64,000 nt of DNA from Companilactobacillus huachuanensis (GCF_005404815.1 NZ_BJDF01000010.1:1-64000); one strand, 5' to 3'; positions 35,526 through 45,828 are shown, numbered from the stretch's first letter. A program made the numbers and translations. Notes: generated from the letters alone by a model not told the origin.

Positions 35526-36185
35526 TTAATTTTTATCACAACTCTGAATCACAGCAACGATTCCACTCTGAAAACTGAAGTCGATCGTATCGCCAACAAA
35601 CTCATTGCTAGCCCAGCTTACCGGATGATCAATGCTAAAATCATTTAATTTATATTTCGCATCAATCAAATTCAGATGGGTTACTGGTCCCAAATTGACA
35701 AAGGCAATATACTTCATTCCATTTTCTTTAAAAATCGAATATCGCCCTGGTCTAAAAAAGCGAATCGTATTTGTTGCTGATTTATAATACAGTTTGTCAT
35801 AAAAATCAGTGAATCTTGGGTCAAAAGGCAGAAATAAATTAACCAAAAAATGGTCGATTCTACCACCTGTTGCTCCATAAACGTAATATTCTTGAGCATT
35901 AAATTTTTCACGAGCAGCTAATAAACAAAGCTCTGAATCAGTATCGTCCTTTTCGGGAGGGAATTTTTTAAAAATCGGTACATTATCTTGCAACAATTTT
36001 TGTTCTTTTTTACTGATCGAATCAAAGTCACCGATAGCAATCTCAGGCATTACGCCATTTGCCATCAAGTGTAGACTACCTCGGTCAGCACCCACCCATG
36101 GTCCAGGAATTGCTTTGATACTCTTATTCAGCTCCTCTGGATATTCGCTCTGTGGTCCACCTAAAAGAATATTTACTCGTTTCAT
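35526..36185 (-). CDS. thiN: Thiamine pyrophosphokinase
   Basis: The protein has 219 residues. GADRGSLHLMANGVMPEIAIGDFDSIS near 32-58 and KDDTDSELCL near 80 are the ATP/Mg and thiamine-binding blocks of TPK. It converts thiamine to thiamine diphosphate. It overlaps the end of rpe by 4 bases and is last in its operon. Confidence 0.93.
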   Translation of the reverse strand: MKRVNILLGGPQSEYPEELNKSIKAIPGPWVGADRGSLHLMANGVMPEIAIGDFDSISKKEQKLLQDNVPIFKKFPPEKDDTDSELCLLAAREKFNAQEYYVYGATGGRIDHFLVNLFLPFDPRFTDFYDKLYYKSATNTIRFFRPGRYSIFKENGMKYIAFVNLGPVTHLNLIDAKYKLNDFSIDHPVSWASNEFVGDTIDFSFQSGIVAVIQSCDKN

Positions 36186-36856
36186 TGCTTAGCTTCCAAA
36201 GCCACTGAACGTAGACCATCAATGCGGTCTTTGAGTCCATCTTGTCCATTGAAGAGATATGATCCGGCAACAAAAATGTCAGCACCAGCTTTAGCACATT
36301 GAGCGATTGTTTCAGCATTAATACCACCATCGACTTCAATATCAAAGTTATCATCAGCCGCTGTTTGACGTAGTTGATCCAAACGTTGAATTTTCTTAGT
36401 CATACCAGGAATAAATGTTTGACCACCAAATCCGGGGTTAACAGTCATAACTAAAATACGATCAATAATTGGGAACAATTCCTTAACGGTTTCTAGCGGA
36501 GTTCCAGGATTAACTACAACCCCAGCCTTAGCCCCGTAACTCTTAACTAGTTCAATTGAACGATAGATATGTTGCGTACTCTCTGCATGGATCAAAACGG
36601 TACTTGCCCCAGCATCGATAACTGTCTTGATATAAGCATCAGGATTTTCAATCATCATGTGAATATCTAGAGGTTTGTCAGTAACTCGGCGCATCCCTTC
36701 GATAATAGCCGGACTGAAGGACATGTTTGGAACAAAGTTTCCATCCATCAAGTCAATGTGAAAGACATCTGCCCCGTCTTGGTCAGCTGCTCTAACATCG
36801 CGTTCTAGGTTCATAATATCTGCAGATAAAATTGAAGGTGCAATCTTTACTGTCAT
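36182..36856 (-). CDS. rpe: Ribulose-phosphate 3-epimerase
   Basis: The protein has 224 residues, a TIM barrel. PSILSADIMNLERDV near 7, HIDLMDGNFVPN near 33 and MTVNPGFGGQTF near 140 carry the metal ligands and catalytic Asp residues. It interconverts ribulose 5-phosphate and xylulose 5-phosphate. It is located between rsgA and thiN, the standard order. Confidence 0.96.
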   Translation of the reverse strand: MTVKIAPSILSADIMNLERDVRAADQDGADVFHIDLMDGNFVPNMSFSPAIIEGMRRVTDKPLDIHMMIENPDAYIKTVIDAGASTVLIHAESTQHIYRSIELVKSYGAKAGVVVNPGTPLETVKELFPIIDRILVMTVNPGFGGQTFIPGMTKKIQRLDQLRQTAADDNFDIEVDGGINAETIAQCAKAGADIFVAGSYLFNGQDGLKDRIDGLRSVALEAKQ

Positions 36857-36870
36857 TTAAATTCAGCTCC

Positions 36871-37761
36871 TCAATATCTTTTTTTGTACGAATTAATTTC
36901 ATTTAAGAAGTATAAGTAATTGTCATAACGGCTGTGCATAATTTCTCCAGCCTCTAAAGCTTCTTTAACCTTACAATTGGGTTCATTAACATGGTGACAG
37001 CCTCTAAATTGACAGCCACCGCTATATTGAAGAAATTCTGGAAAAAGTGTTGGCAATTCTTCGGCCGTGACATCCATCAAATCTATTGATGAAAATCCTG
37101 GTGTATCAGCTACTAACCCGTCTGCAATATCAAATAACGACACTTGGCGTGTTGTATGCTTTCCACGATTCAAAGTTTGAGAGATTGCTGCCGTAGCGAG
37201 TCCCAGTTCTGTATCGATATGATTTAACAGTGTTGATTTACCGGCACCTGATTGTCCTGTGAAAACGGTCACTTTATCAGCAAACGTTGCCTTAAGTTTT
37301 TCAACTTGCATATCATTATAGCTGTCCTGATCGTCAAATACTTGATAACCGGCGTTATGATATCCAGCCAAAATTTCCTTCAGTTCCAAATATTTGTCGT
37401 CACTCAAAAGATCCGATTTTGTTAAATAAATCAGTGGTTTAATATCGTTATGTTCAATATTGATCAAAATTTTATCCAACAAATTACTCGAGAAATTAGG
37501 TTCAGCCGCTGAAGTGACAACGATTGCTTGATCAATATTGGCAATCGGTGGGCGAACTAAACTATTATCACGAGGTAAAATTTCTAGAATATAACCTAAA
37601 TCACCAGTCGCATCAAATTTAACCTTATCACCAACTAATGGCTTGATTTTTCGTTTACGAAAATTTCCACGTGCTCGCGTTCTGATCAATTCAGAATTCT
37701 CATCATCCAAAACATCATAAAATCCACTGATTGATTTTATAATTCTTCCTGTTCGTTCCAT
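36871..37761 (-). CDS. rsgA: Ribosome small subunit-dependent GTPase RsgA
   Basis: The protein has 296 residues: N-terminal OB fold (1-65), circularly permuted GTPase with G4 YLTKSDLL near 112, G1 GQSGAGKSTLLN near 168 and G3 DTPGFSS near 215, then a zinc-binding domain CQFRGCHHVNEPNC near 253. It checks 30S maturation. It starts 3 bases after the kinase gene. Confidence 0.97.
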   Translation of the reverse strand: MERTGRIIKSISGFYDVLDDENSELIRTRARGNFRKRKIKPLVGDKVKFDATGDLGYILEILPRDNSLVRPPIANIDQAIVVTSAAEPNFSSNLLDKILINIEHNDIKPLIYLTKSDLLSDDKYLELKEILAGYHNAGYQVFDDQDSYNDMQVEKLKATFADKVTVFTGQSGAGKSTLLNHIDTELGLATAAISQTLNRGKHTTRQVSLFDIADGLVADTPGFSSIDLMDVTAEELPTLFPEFLQYSGGCQFRGCHHVNEPNCKVKEALEAGEIMHSRYDNYLYFLNEINSYKKRY

Positions 37762-37764
37762 AAA

Positions 37765-39732
37765 TCACCCATTTACTGAACCACCAAGCACAGTCTTGTT
37801 GTTACGCTCAACTATATATGATCCAGTTTGTCCATCTTTAAGATTAAAGCTCAATGTTACTGGTGTATCTCCGGTAATAGTCATAGTTTTGTAGACTGTT
37901 CCAATGCTATGTGTGGCATCGGAAATATAAATCGTGACATTGTTGTTACCGCTTGAGTCGTATGGAATCGTAATATCTTTTGTTACAGTATTGGTTCCTG
38001 ACGAATTACTACTGTTGTCACTGCTATCCGAATTGCTAGTATCTTTGTCATTGCTGCTACTCTTGTCAGGATCAGCACCTTTAGAAATAACAACGGACAA
38101 CGTACCGCCTTGGCTAATTGTACTATTAGCAGTCGGTGTTTGACTAATCAAAAGACCATCTTCAATATCGTCTGAATAATCATAGGATGTATTCAAAGTT
38201 AAACCGGTTTCAGAAGCATAGTCTTGAATACTCTTCAAATTATAGCCAGTTAAATCCCTGACTTTGACGACTTTTGGTTTGACTGTCTTAATTTTAGCCA
38301 CAGTTAATGTCAAAGACTTATTCTTTGTCACAACCTTCTTACCACTCGGAATACTTTGCTTAATAATCGTTCCCGCGTCATATTGGTTAGTTGCTTTGTA
38401 ATCAACTTTGACTTTAAAACCACGTCGTTTCAAATTATCAGAAATATCTTCATATTGTTTACCAACTAATTTCGGCATCTTGTAGTATGTAGCTCCCAAA
38501 CTGACAACCAAATTAACTTTTGCACCATTTTTCAGTTTCAAGCCCTTGGCCGGAATCGATTTAATAACATGTCCTGCCTCGACATCATCATCATTTTCTT
38601 TGGAGAGATCTCCAACGGACAAGTTAGAACTTTTGAGAATAACGTTAGCCTGTTTAACTGTCAAATTGTACAAATCAGGGACGGTTGTTTCTTGATTGCT
38701 CTTCATCACCATCGCAACTATAAAAAGTATCAAAACCAGTGGCACAATTGAAGCCAACAAAATCATCTTACGTCTGCGACTCATCTTCTGTGGTTTCTTC
38801 TCTGAGGCCGCCTTCTCGACTGCATCATCAAGTGGTTCCATAACTCTTGTTTCTTCTAAATTATTAATTGGGGTCGGTATAAATTTAGGTTCATCAGCTC
38901 GCTCTGGCATCAGACAAGTATTCAGATCATCGCACATCTCACGAACAGATTGGTAGCGTTGATCTGGATCCTTGGCTGTAGCTTTGAGAACGGCATTTTC
39001 AAGTGGCTGAGGGATGTTTGGATCAATCTTCTTTAAATCGGGCATCTCCTCTTTGGAATGTTTCAAAGCAACTGTTACGGCAGTATCACCTGTAAAGGGA
39101 ACATGTTTCGTCAACAATTCGAACAGAATAATTCCTAAGGCATAGATGTCTGATAAAACAGTTGCTGAACGTCCCTTGATTTGCTCTGGCGACATATAGT
39201 GAACGGACCCTAGGAGTGAATTAGTTCTCGTAATCGAACGTTCACTCAATGCTAGGGCAATTCCAAAGTCTGATACTTTAACTTGAATCGGATCTTTTTT
39301 CTCATCTACCAAAATATTTTCTGGCTTCAAATCACGATGAATGATTCCGTGTTCATGGGCATCAGACACTGCCATGCAAATCTGTTTCATAATATCGACA
39401 ACTTCGCGGTATGGAATTGGAAAATGAGTCCGGATATATTTCTTCAGATTCGGACCATCGACATATTCAATAACAATATATTGCACGCCATCATCATTTC
39501 CAACATCCAAAACATTAACAATGTTTGGATTTGAGAGACCACTAGTTGCCTTAGCTTCACGTCCAAATCTCTTTTTAACAGATTCATCATCCTGGAGATC
39601 ATACCGTAAAGCCTTTACAGCCACTTTCCGGTTTAAAAGTGTGTCATTAGCCAAATAAACATTGGCCATTCCGCCTTCACCAAGTGTACCTAGAATCTCA
39701 TAACGACCGCCTACTAGGTAACCTTTCTCCAT
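37765..39732 (-). CDS. prkC: PASTA-domain serine/threonine protein kinase
   Basis: The protein has 655 residues. The kinase domain (10-270) has GEGGMANVYLA, HRDLKPENIL near 134 and VSDFGIA near 155. The juxtamembrane segment has basic KMSRRRKM before one membrane helix near 325-345, then three PASTA repeats (about 350-560) outside the cell, and a Ser/Asn-rich stretch with a C-terminal beta domain. PASTA repeats bind peptidoglycan fragments. Paired with the PP2C phosphatase stp, 1 base away. Confidence 0.97.
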   Translation of the reverse strand: MEKGYLVGGRYEILGTLGEGGMANVYLANDTLLNRKVAVKALRYDLQDDESVKKRFGREAKATSGLSNPNIVNVLDVGNDDGVQYIVIEYVDGPNLKKYIRTHFPIPYREVVDIMKQICMAVSDAHEHGIIHRDLKPENILVDEKKDPIQVKVSDFGIALALSERSITRTNSLLGSVHYMSPEQIKGRSATVLSDIYALGIILFELLTKHVPFTGDTAVTVALKHSKEEMPDLKKIDPNIPQPLENAVLKATAKDPDQRYQSVREMCDDLNTCLMPERADEPKFIPTPINNLEETRVMEPLDDAVEKAASEKKPQKMSRRRKMILLASIVPLVLILFIVAMVMKSNQETTVPDLYNLTVKQANVILKSSNLSVGDLSKENDDDVEAGHVIKSIPAKGLKLKNGAKVNLVVSLGATYYKMPKLVGKQYEDISDNLKRRGFKVKVDYKATNQYDAGTIIKQSIPSGKKVVTKNKSLTLTVAKIKTVKPKVVKVRDLTGYNLKSIQDYASETGLTLNTSYDYSDDIEDGLLISQTPTANSTISQGGTLSVVISKGADPDKSSSNDKDTSNSDSSDNSSNSSGTNTVTKDITIPYDSSGNNNVTIYISDATHSIGTVYKTMTITGDTPVTLSFNLKDGQTGSYIVERNNKTVLGGSVNG

Positions 39733-40479
39733 CTAGCGATTACCTCCATTATTCTTAGTAGAAAAGAGTAAGGCAGTAATATTATCTCTTCCACCGGCTG
39801 CATTTGCTTTGTCGATCAAGATATGACACTTGGTTTCCAGACTCATCTTTTGTGCTAAAACATCTTTGATTTCATTTTCTGGAACCATATTCGTTAACCC
39901 ATCGGTACATAAGAGAATGATTGAGTTATCAACCAAATCAAAGTCTTTGACACGTGGCTGAACGGTTTGTGAGACTCCGAGTGTCTGCGTGATAATATTC
40001 TTCTGCGGATGATTTTCCGCCTCTTCGGGACTAATTTGACCGGTCTCCAATAATTCGTGAACCAATGAGTGATCAACACTCAACTGTTTCAATTCACCAT
40101 CAGTGAAAATGTAGCATCTAGAATCACCGACGTTTACGACCATCATCTTATCACCGATAAAGAACACCCCGACCATCGTTGTTCCCATACCATTCAAATC
40201 ATCGAATTGGTTAGAAACGGAAACGATGCGGTCATTTTCCTTACTCAATTCACGAATGATCCATTCGCGTAGTTCAGCAATATTGTCAACTTCTGATTCT
40301 TCGAAATTGTGACCTAAATGAGAGACTGCCATATCTGAGGCAACGTCGCCACCACGGTGTCCACCCATACCATCAGCAACAATTCCAAAAACAATATCTT
40401 TCTTATTCTTGAAAACATTCACATAATCCTGATTGTTTTCTCTGAGTTTTCCAACATCAGTTAATAACGCATATTCCAT
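39733..40479 (-). CDS. stp: PP2C-type Ser/Thr protein phosphatase
   Basis: The protein has 248 residues from the ATG at 40479 (MEYALLTDVGKLRENNQD), with GAGGTAAGG upstream; a frame extended to 40515 overlaps rsmB and is not used. PP2C motifs are VADGMGGHRGGDVAS near 39, VGDSRCYI near 124 and LCTDGLTNMV near 190. It removes phosphates added by the kinase encoded next. Confidence 0.96.
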   Translation of the reverse strand: MEYALLTDVGKLRENNQDYVNVFKNKKDIVFGIVADGMGGHRGGDVASDMAVSHLGHNFEESEVDNIAELREWIIRELSKENDRIVSVSNQFDDLNGMGTTMVGVFFIGDKMMVVNVGDSRCYIFTDGELKQLSVDHSLVHELLETGQISPEEAENHPQKNIITQTLGVSQTVQPRVKDFDLVDNSIILLCTDGLTNMVPENEIKDVLAQKMSLETKCHILIDKANAAGGRDNITALLFSTKNNGGNR

Positions 40480-40498
40480 CAGTTTAGACCTTACCTCT

Positions 40499-41827
40499 TT
40501 AATTTTTTCTAACAAAAGTAGCTATAAAGAAACCATCCGTAAAGTAATCACTTGGTAGAACCTTAAGCATGCCATCTTTAACGGAATTATCCATTGCTGG
40601 ATCATGCTTAACTGGTACTAATTCAAAATTCTTGTTAGTAGCTAGAAACTTCTCAACTACTTGTTCATTCTCTTCATCATCGAAGGTACATGTACTGAAG
40701 ACCATCTTACCGTTAACTTCTAGTAGATCAACCATACTATTGAGGATTTCAAGTTGAACTCGTTGAAGATTCATCAAATCTTCTGGTTGACGGAAGTATC
40801 TCAACTCAGGTTTTCTTCTCATCAAACCTAGTCCAGAACAAGGAGCATCAACTAAAATACGATCAAATGTGGTATTGAGTATATCTTTAGCTTTACGTGC
40901 GTCAGTTGCACCTGTACTAATAATATCTTCATAACCCATTCTTTCACTGTTACTACGAATCAACTTAGTCTTGTGCTTGTGAATATCCAAGGCAGTGACT
41001 TCACCTTCACCAGCTTTAATATAACTGGCAATATGCGTTGTCTTTCCACCAGGGGCAGCACAGGCATCGAGTACACGGCTATTTGGTTGCAAATCAAGCG
41101 CTGGAGCAACTAACATTGAACTCTCATCTTGAATTGTGTATAATCCGGCCCTGAATTCATCAGTATCAACCAGATTACCACTCTCACAGACTAACCCAAC
41201 TGCTGAAATTTTGCTTGGTTTTACGTCAAATCCTTTTTCTTGTAAAACTTTTTGTAAGTCAGCGACAGTTGTCTTATTTGTATTTACACGAATTGAAACA
41301 TTCGAAGGTTGATTAATTGTTTGTAAAATTTCCTTAGTTTTATCGATACCTTGTTGTTCAACAAACTTATCAACTAACCAACGTGGAACACTATACAAAA
41401 GGCTCATGTCATAAATTGTATCTTTACCAGGCATATCTCTAGTTCCGTGACGCTGAAAGTTTCTCAAAACAGCATTAACCAAATTACCTGCACCTTGATT
41501 GGCGCGTTTCTTGGCAATTTCAGTTGATTCATTCAAAATTGCATGTGCAGGAATCTTGTCCAAGTAACACATTTGGTAGACAGCCGTCTGTAGCAATAAA
41601 TCCAACCACAGATCAAGCTTCTTATCCTTCAAATATGGTTCCAATTGATATTCCAAAACGTATTTATGCTGAATTACACCGTAGACGATATTAGTCATCA
41701 AACGACTATCAGCATCTGACATTTCAGATTTATTTAAAAGATTGCTGATTTCAATATTTGAATATGCCTTGCTTTGGAAAACTCGTGTCAGTGCTTCGAC
41801 TGCTAATGCTCGGGGATTATTTTTCAT
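40499..41827 (-). CDS. rsmB: 16S rRNA (cytosine-967-C5)-methyltransferase RsmB
   Basis: The protein has 442 residues from the ATG at 41827. The N-terminal NusB-like domain (1-140) is followed by the methyltransferase with CAAPGGKTTHIA near 259, catalytic Cys in DAPCSGLGLM near 329 and FSTCTFDDEENE near 381. It modifies C967 of 16S rRNA. It overlaps the end of fmt by 11 bases. Confidence 0.95.
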   Translation of the reverse strand: MKNNPRALAVEALTRVFQSKAYSNIEISNLLNKSEMSDADSRLMTNIVYGVIQHKYVLEYQLEPYLKDKKLDLWLDLLLQTAVYQMCYLDKIPAHAILNESTEIAKKRANQGAGNLVNAVLRNFQRHGTRDMPGKDTIYDMSLLYSVPRWLVDKFVEQQGIDKTKEILQTINQPSNVSIRVNTNKTTVADLQKVLQEKGFDVKPSKISAVGLVCESGNLVDTDEFRAGLYTIQDESSMLVAPALDLQPNSRVLDACAAPGGKTTHIASYIKAGEGEVTALDIHKHKTKLIRSNSERMGYEDIISTGATDARKAKDILNTTFDRILVDAPCSGLGLMRRKPELRYFRQPEDLMNLQRVQLEILNSMVDLLEVNGKMVFSTCTFDDEENEQVVEKFLATNKNFELVPVKHDPAMDNSVKDGMLKVLPSDYFTDGFFIATFVRKN

Positions 41828-42767
41828 CAATAATTTGTTGTCCTTTTTCTAGATTCTTGCCCATTCCATTCATGTAATTGGCAATATCCATCATTTTTTT
41901 ACCAGCTGGTTGAATCTTCTTAATTGAAACGCCTTGACCATCACCAGCAACAATAACCAATTTTTTCTTACCTAAATCAAAAATAGTTCCGACCGCTTGC
42001 TGAGAATTAATTTCTACAACTTCAGTCTGATAAATTTTAGTTCTCTGACCATCAATCAAAGTCCAAGCACCAGGATCAGGGCTCAAGGCACGAATTTGAT
42101 CAAAGACATCTTCAGCAGGCTTTGTAAAGTCAATGCGTTCTTGTTCCTTAGAAATATTAGGTGAGAAAACAACTTGATCTGGATCTTGCTTAACTGGTTG
42201 AATATCGTCGCTCAAAATTTTAGGAATAGTATCTAGCAACAATTCACGACCGACGACAGCCATCTTTTCAAAGAGACTGCCGTTATCATCGTCACGAGTG
42301 ATAGGTAATTTTTCTTGGCTGATAATATCACCAGCATCCATCCCTTTGACCATATACATGATCGTAATTCCAGTTTCTTTGTCACCATTTAGTAATGACC
42401 ATTGAATTGGTGCACCACCTCGATACTTAGGTAACAAGGAACCATGCACGTTGATAGCAGCAACTTTAGCCGACTCCAAGAAACTGGTTGGTAAAAATTG
42501 ACCATAAGCTGCTGTAACAATCAAGTCTGCCTTTAAAGCCTTCAATTCCTCAACCTCGGGACTTCCTGGCAATTTAACTGGTTGGTAAAGTTTGATGTTT
42601 TCATCTTCAGCGATGAGTTTAACGGGACTCTTTTGAAGCTTTTGTTTACGACCAACAGGTTTATCCGGTTGTGTCACAGCAGCGATAATATCGTAGCCCT
42701 CTTTTAATAGTCCTTTTAAAACAGTTGCCGAAAATTCTGGTGTTCCTAGAAAAATTATTTTTGTCAT
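41817..42767 (-). CDS. fmt: Methionyl-tRNA formyltransferase
   Basis: The protein has 316 residues. The N-terminal formyltransferase has FLGTPEFSA near 6 and HGSLLPKYRGGAPIQW near 109, with the catalytic Asn-His-Asp set (NVHGSLLP ... GMDAGDII); the C-terminal barrel binds tRNA. It formylates initiator Met-tRNA. It is 13 bases after priA. Confidence 0.97.
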   Translation of the reverse strand: MTKIIFLGTPEFSATVLKGLLKEGYDIIAAVTQPDKPVGRKQKLQKSPVKLIAEDENIKLYQPVKLPGSPEVEELKALKADLIVTAAYGQFLPTSFLESAKVAAINVHGSLLPKYRGGAPIQWSLLNGDKETGITIMYMVKGMDAGDIISQEKLPITRDDDNGSLFEKMAVVGRELLLDTIPKILSDDIQPVKQDPDQVVFSPNISKEQERIDFTKPAEDVFDQIRALSPDPGAWTLIDGQRTKIYQTEVVEINSQQAVGTIFDLGKKKLVIVAGDGQGVSIKKIQPAGKKMMDIANYMNGMGKNLEKGQQIIDEK

Positions 42768-42780
42768 TCAATCACCCTCA

Positions 42781-45189
42781 TTAATCAATATGTTGTGGTT
42801 CGTTATCAATCGCAATCGTAAAGCCATTTTTAGTATCAGCTTGTGTTTCATTTAGAATCTCTAATAATTTTTGATGCAGTTGTGGCTCATTCTTATATTT
42901 TACAATAATTTGATAATAATATTTGTTTTGTTTACGTGAAATCATCGTTGGACTTGGTCCTAATAGAATTGCATCTTTCGATAAAGCAGTTTGAAGTTGT
43001 TTTTTCAGCCAATAACTCTGTTTTAATGTCTTTCCCTCATCTTGGTTAGCGACACTGATCAGCGTTGTGAAATAATAAGGCGTGTAATTCGATTGATGTC
43101 TGAGATACATCTCTTGTTTAAAGAATGTCTCATAATCCTGCTTAGATGCGTCTTTGATCGCATAATGATCTGGATTAAATGTCTGAATTATCACATGACC
43201 AGTTTTTTCGGCCCGACCAGCTCGACCACTAACTTGTGTCAACAATTGAAAAGTCCGCTCACTGGCACGAAAATCAGCCAAACTCAAAGTTGTGTCAGCA
43301 TTAATGACCCCAACCAGTGTAACATCTGGGAAATCCAATCCTTTAGCAATCATCTGGGTTCCTAACAAAATATCAGCTTTATGTTGACCAAATTGTTGCA
43401 AGATTTTTGCATGGGCACCTTTTCTTCTTGTTGTATCGACATCCATTCGCAAAACACGAGCCTCTGGAAACAAATCGTTCAACTGTTGTTCGATATTTTG
43501 TGTTCCAGTACCATAAAAACCAATTTTCTTACTGTGACAGTTCGGACAAATCTTAGGCACTGGCTCTTCATGTCCACAATAGTGACACTTCATTTTACCA
43601 AGGTCCTTATGATAAGTCAGCGAAACATCGCAGTTTGGACATTTAAGGACGAATCCACATTCACGACACATCATAAACGAAGAATAACCGCGCCGATTTA
43701 ACAATACTATCGCCTGATTGTGATTAGCTAGGGTTTCTTCAAGCCCTGATTTCAAGGCTGGAGAAAAATCACCTTTAACAGCTGAATTTTCAGCATCACG
43801 CATGTCAACAATGTGGACGTGTGGCAAAACTTGATTGTTGATTCGTTTCTTCATTCTAATTAACGTATAGACACCCTTCTCAGCTCTTGCACGTGATTCT
43901 AATGAAGGTGTGGCACTACCGAGCACTACTGGGCATTTATTAACCTGAGCCCGCCACAAGGCAACATCTCGAGCATGGTATCTCGGATTATCATCTTGCT
44001 TATAACTAGCCTCATGTTCCTCATCAATAATAATCAATCCAATGTGATCCAAAGGTGCAAAAACAGCACTTCTGGCTCCAACAACGACCTTGACATCATG
44101 ATTTTCAATTCGAGTCCATTCATCATAACGCTCACCATTTGACAAACCACTGTGCAAAACAGCCACCTGATCGCCAAAACGCCCAACAACACGGTTAACC
44201 ATCTGCGGTGTCAAAGATATTTCAGGAACCAACATCAAAGCTGTCTTGTCTTGTTGCAATGCCTTCTCAATTGTTTGTAGATAAACTTCCGTCTTACCAC
44301 TACCAGTAACGCCCTCAATCAAGAAAGTCTCCGGAGTCTGATTTTCGATTGCCGCAGTTATTTGGTCAACGGCCACTTGTTGCTCCTCTGTTAAAGCTAA
44401 CTTAGTTGTCTTTTCTGGTGTAATACCAACTGGTTTACGTAATTTAGTTACTTCGACTACTTTAACAAGATTATTTTTCTCTGCCGTTTTAATGGCCGCA
44501 CGAGAAATTCCGTAATCTTTTTCCAAAACATTAAATTCAATTGGCAAATCATTCAAATTATCTGCTAAAAACTCCAACAATTTAATTTGTGATTTGGCAT
44601 TAGCCCGTAATTGGCTCTTAGCCTCATGCAACTGAATCACATTTAAATCAGTTGTCACAGCTTGTCTTTTAACTTGAACAGCCTGATTTTCAACTGTGTA
44701 TTGAATATCAACTTTCCCATTTTTACGCAAGCGATTGATTAACTTGATAGTTTCATCATCAATTTGATTCGTGATTTCAAACATTGGTTGACCTTGCAAT
44801 AAATTCATTACTTCAGAATCATCAGCCACTACTGGAATCACAAATTGCTTATATTTCGCACGCATAACACTTGGCAACATGGTTTGAAGACAAGATATTT
44901 GAAAAGAATAGGTCCGGTCGGCTAACCATGAAGATAAGTCCAACATTTCAGTCGACAGGACAGGTTTCAAATCAATCACACGAGAAATCGGCTTCAACTT
45001 ACCCTGAAAATCACTTTGACTTTTGACCTGCATAACAAATCCCTGAATCTTACGTTTGCCTCGGCCAAATGGTACTTCAACACGCATCCCTGGTGCGACT
45101 ACATCTGACAAAGCATCAGGAATCATGTATTCAAATGGTCGGTTCGTTTGCATCGTCGGAACATCAACGATTATCTCTGCTACTGCCAT
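42781..45189 (-). CDS. priA: Primosomal protein N' (replication restart helicase PriA)
   Basis: The protein has 802 residues. The 3'-DNA-binding domain (1-100) precedes helicase motifs: GVTGSGKTEVYL near 293, DEEHEASYK near 388, SATPSLES near 420, then two zinc-binding Cys clusters CRECGFVLKCPNC and CHYCG...CPNC near 508-550, and QVSGRAGRAE near 655. It reloads the replisome at stalled forks. The gap to rpoZ upstream is filled by two repeat units. Confidence 0.97.
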   Translation of the reverse strand: MAVAEIIVDVPTMQTNRPFEYMIPDALSDVVAPGMRVEVPFGRGKRKIQGFVMQVKSQSDFQGKLKPISRVIDLKPVLSTEMLDLSSWLADRTYSFQISCLQTMLPSVMRAKYKQFVIPVVADDSEVMNLLQGQPMFEITNQIDDETIKLINRLRKNGKVDIQYTVENQAVQVKRQAVTTDLNVIQLHEAKSQLRANAKSQIKLLEFLADNLNDLPIEFNVLEKDYGISRAAIKTAEKNNLVKVVEVTKLRKPVGITPEKTTKLALTEEQQVAVDQITAAIENQTPETFLIEGVTGSGKTEVYLQTIEKALQQDKTALMLVPEISLTPQMVNRVVGRFGDQVAVLHSGLSNGERYDEWTRIENHDVKVVVGARSAVFAPLDHIGLIIIDEEHEASYKQDDNPRYHARDVALWRAQVNKCPVVLGSATPSLESRARAEKGVYTLIRMKKRINNQVLPHVHIVDMRDAENSAVKGDFSPALKSGLEETLANHNQAIVLLNRRGYSSFMMCRECGFVLKCPNCDVSLTYHKDLGKMKCHYCGHEEPVPKICPNCHSKKIGFYGTGTQNIEQQLNDLFPEARVLRMDVDTTRRKGAHAKILQQFGQHKADILLGTQMIAKGLDFPDVTLVGVINADTTLSLADFRASERTFQLLTQVSGRAGRAEKTGHVIIQTFNPDHYAIKDASKQDYETFFKQEMYLRHQSNYTPYYFTTLISVANQDEGKTLKQSYWLKKQLQTALSKDAILLGPSPTMISRKQNKYYYQIIVKYKNEPQLHQKLLEILNETQADTKNGFTIAIDNEPQHID

Positions 45190-45242
45190 AAAAGCCCACC
45201 TATCTGAAATTGTATTTATTTATTTGTTGTTTGTTGTTTGTT

Positions 45243-45428
45243 CACTTCCGCAACCGGTTGTCAGAAATATAGTCTGCTGTGTGGACCGGCCCGAGCCTAA
45301 GAGCGGTCTCGAACCTCGATTTTGAGCTTTGCACAGTACGCAAATCTCAAAAGTCGTCCTGTGGCGTAATGGCTAAATCCATAACGCCACCTTCATTGCT
45401 GACTATATTTCTGACAATCGGTTGCTCG
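45243..45428 (-). repeat. Cloverleaf repeat unit G (complete)
   Basis: Read on the minus strand: closing helix ACCGATTGTCAGAAATATAG pairs with its near complement; hairpin 2 is GTGGCGTTATGG with CCATTACGCCAC; hairpin 3 is CTTTTGAGATTTGC with GCAAAGCTCAAAA; hairpin 4 is GGTTCGAG with CTCGGGCC. It is head-to-head with unit H; the AT-rich 175 bases between hold no gene. Confidence 0.88.
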
Positions 45429-45602
45429 ATTTTTTATTTGTATATATATCCTGGTTTTAGTCATTATTTAACTAGCATTATGATTCAAATTACGATATAT
45501 ATATGTGTTGGTTAAATAGATTATAAAATTCACAACTATTATAATCATAACCTACTAAGATTAACTGCAAACAACGGAAAGTCTCGATTAATAACCAATA
45601 AA

Positions 45603-45785
45603 TTAGCCGGAGCTTGAGATGGATGGAGTTCAGCAGTGAAAGTGATGTTAGGCCGGCGATTTTCCGGTCTTACATCACTGGACGTCTTTTGAGACGCAAT
45701 CTTCGGCTCAAAAGCGAGGGTCGAGACCTTGGCTCGAGCCGGTCCCACAGCGAACTCCATCCATCTCAAGCTCCGGCGGCAAAGA
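45603..45785 (+). repeat. Cloverleaf repeat unit H (complete)
   Basis: A perfect closing helix of 25 bp starts CCGGAGCTTGAGATGG and returns at 45751-45776. Hairpin 2 is GTGATGTTAGGCCGG with CCGGTCTTACATCAC (T.T mismatch). Hairpin 3 is CTTTTGAGACG with CGGCTCAAAAG (A.G mismatch). Hairpin 4 is GGTCGAG with CTCGAGCC. It ends at the rpoZ terminator. Confidence 0.9.
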
Positions 45786-45820
45786 AAAAAACCCTCACCA
45801 ATTATCGAAAATCAGTGAAG
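45784..45820 (-). terminator. Terminator of gmk-rpoZ
   Basis: On the minus strand, CCTTCACTGATTTT is followed by AATTGGTGAGGG and seven T. Confidence 0.75.
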
Positions 45821-45828
45821 GAATAATT

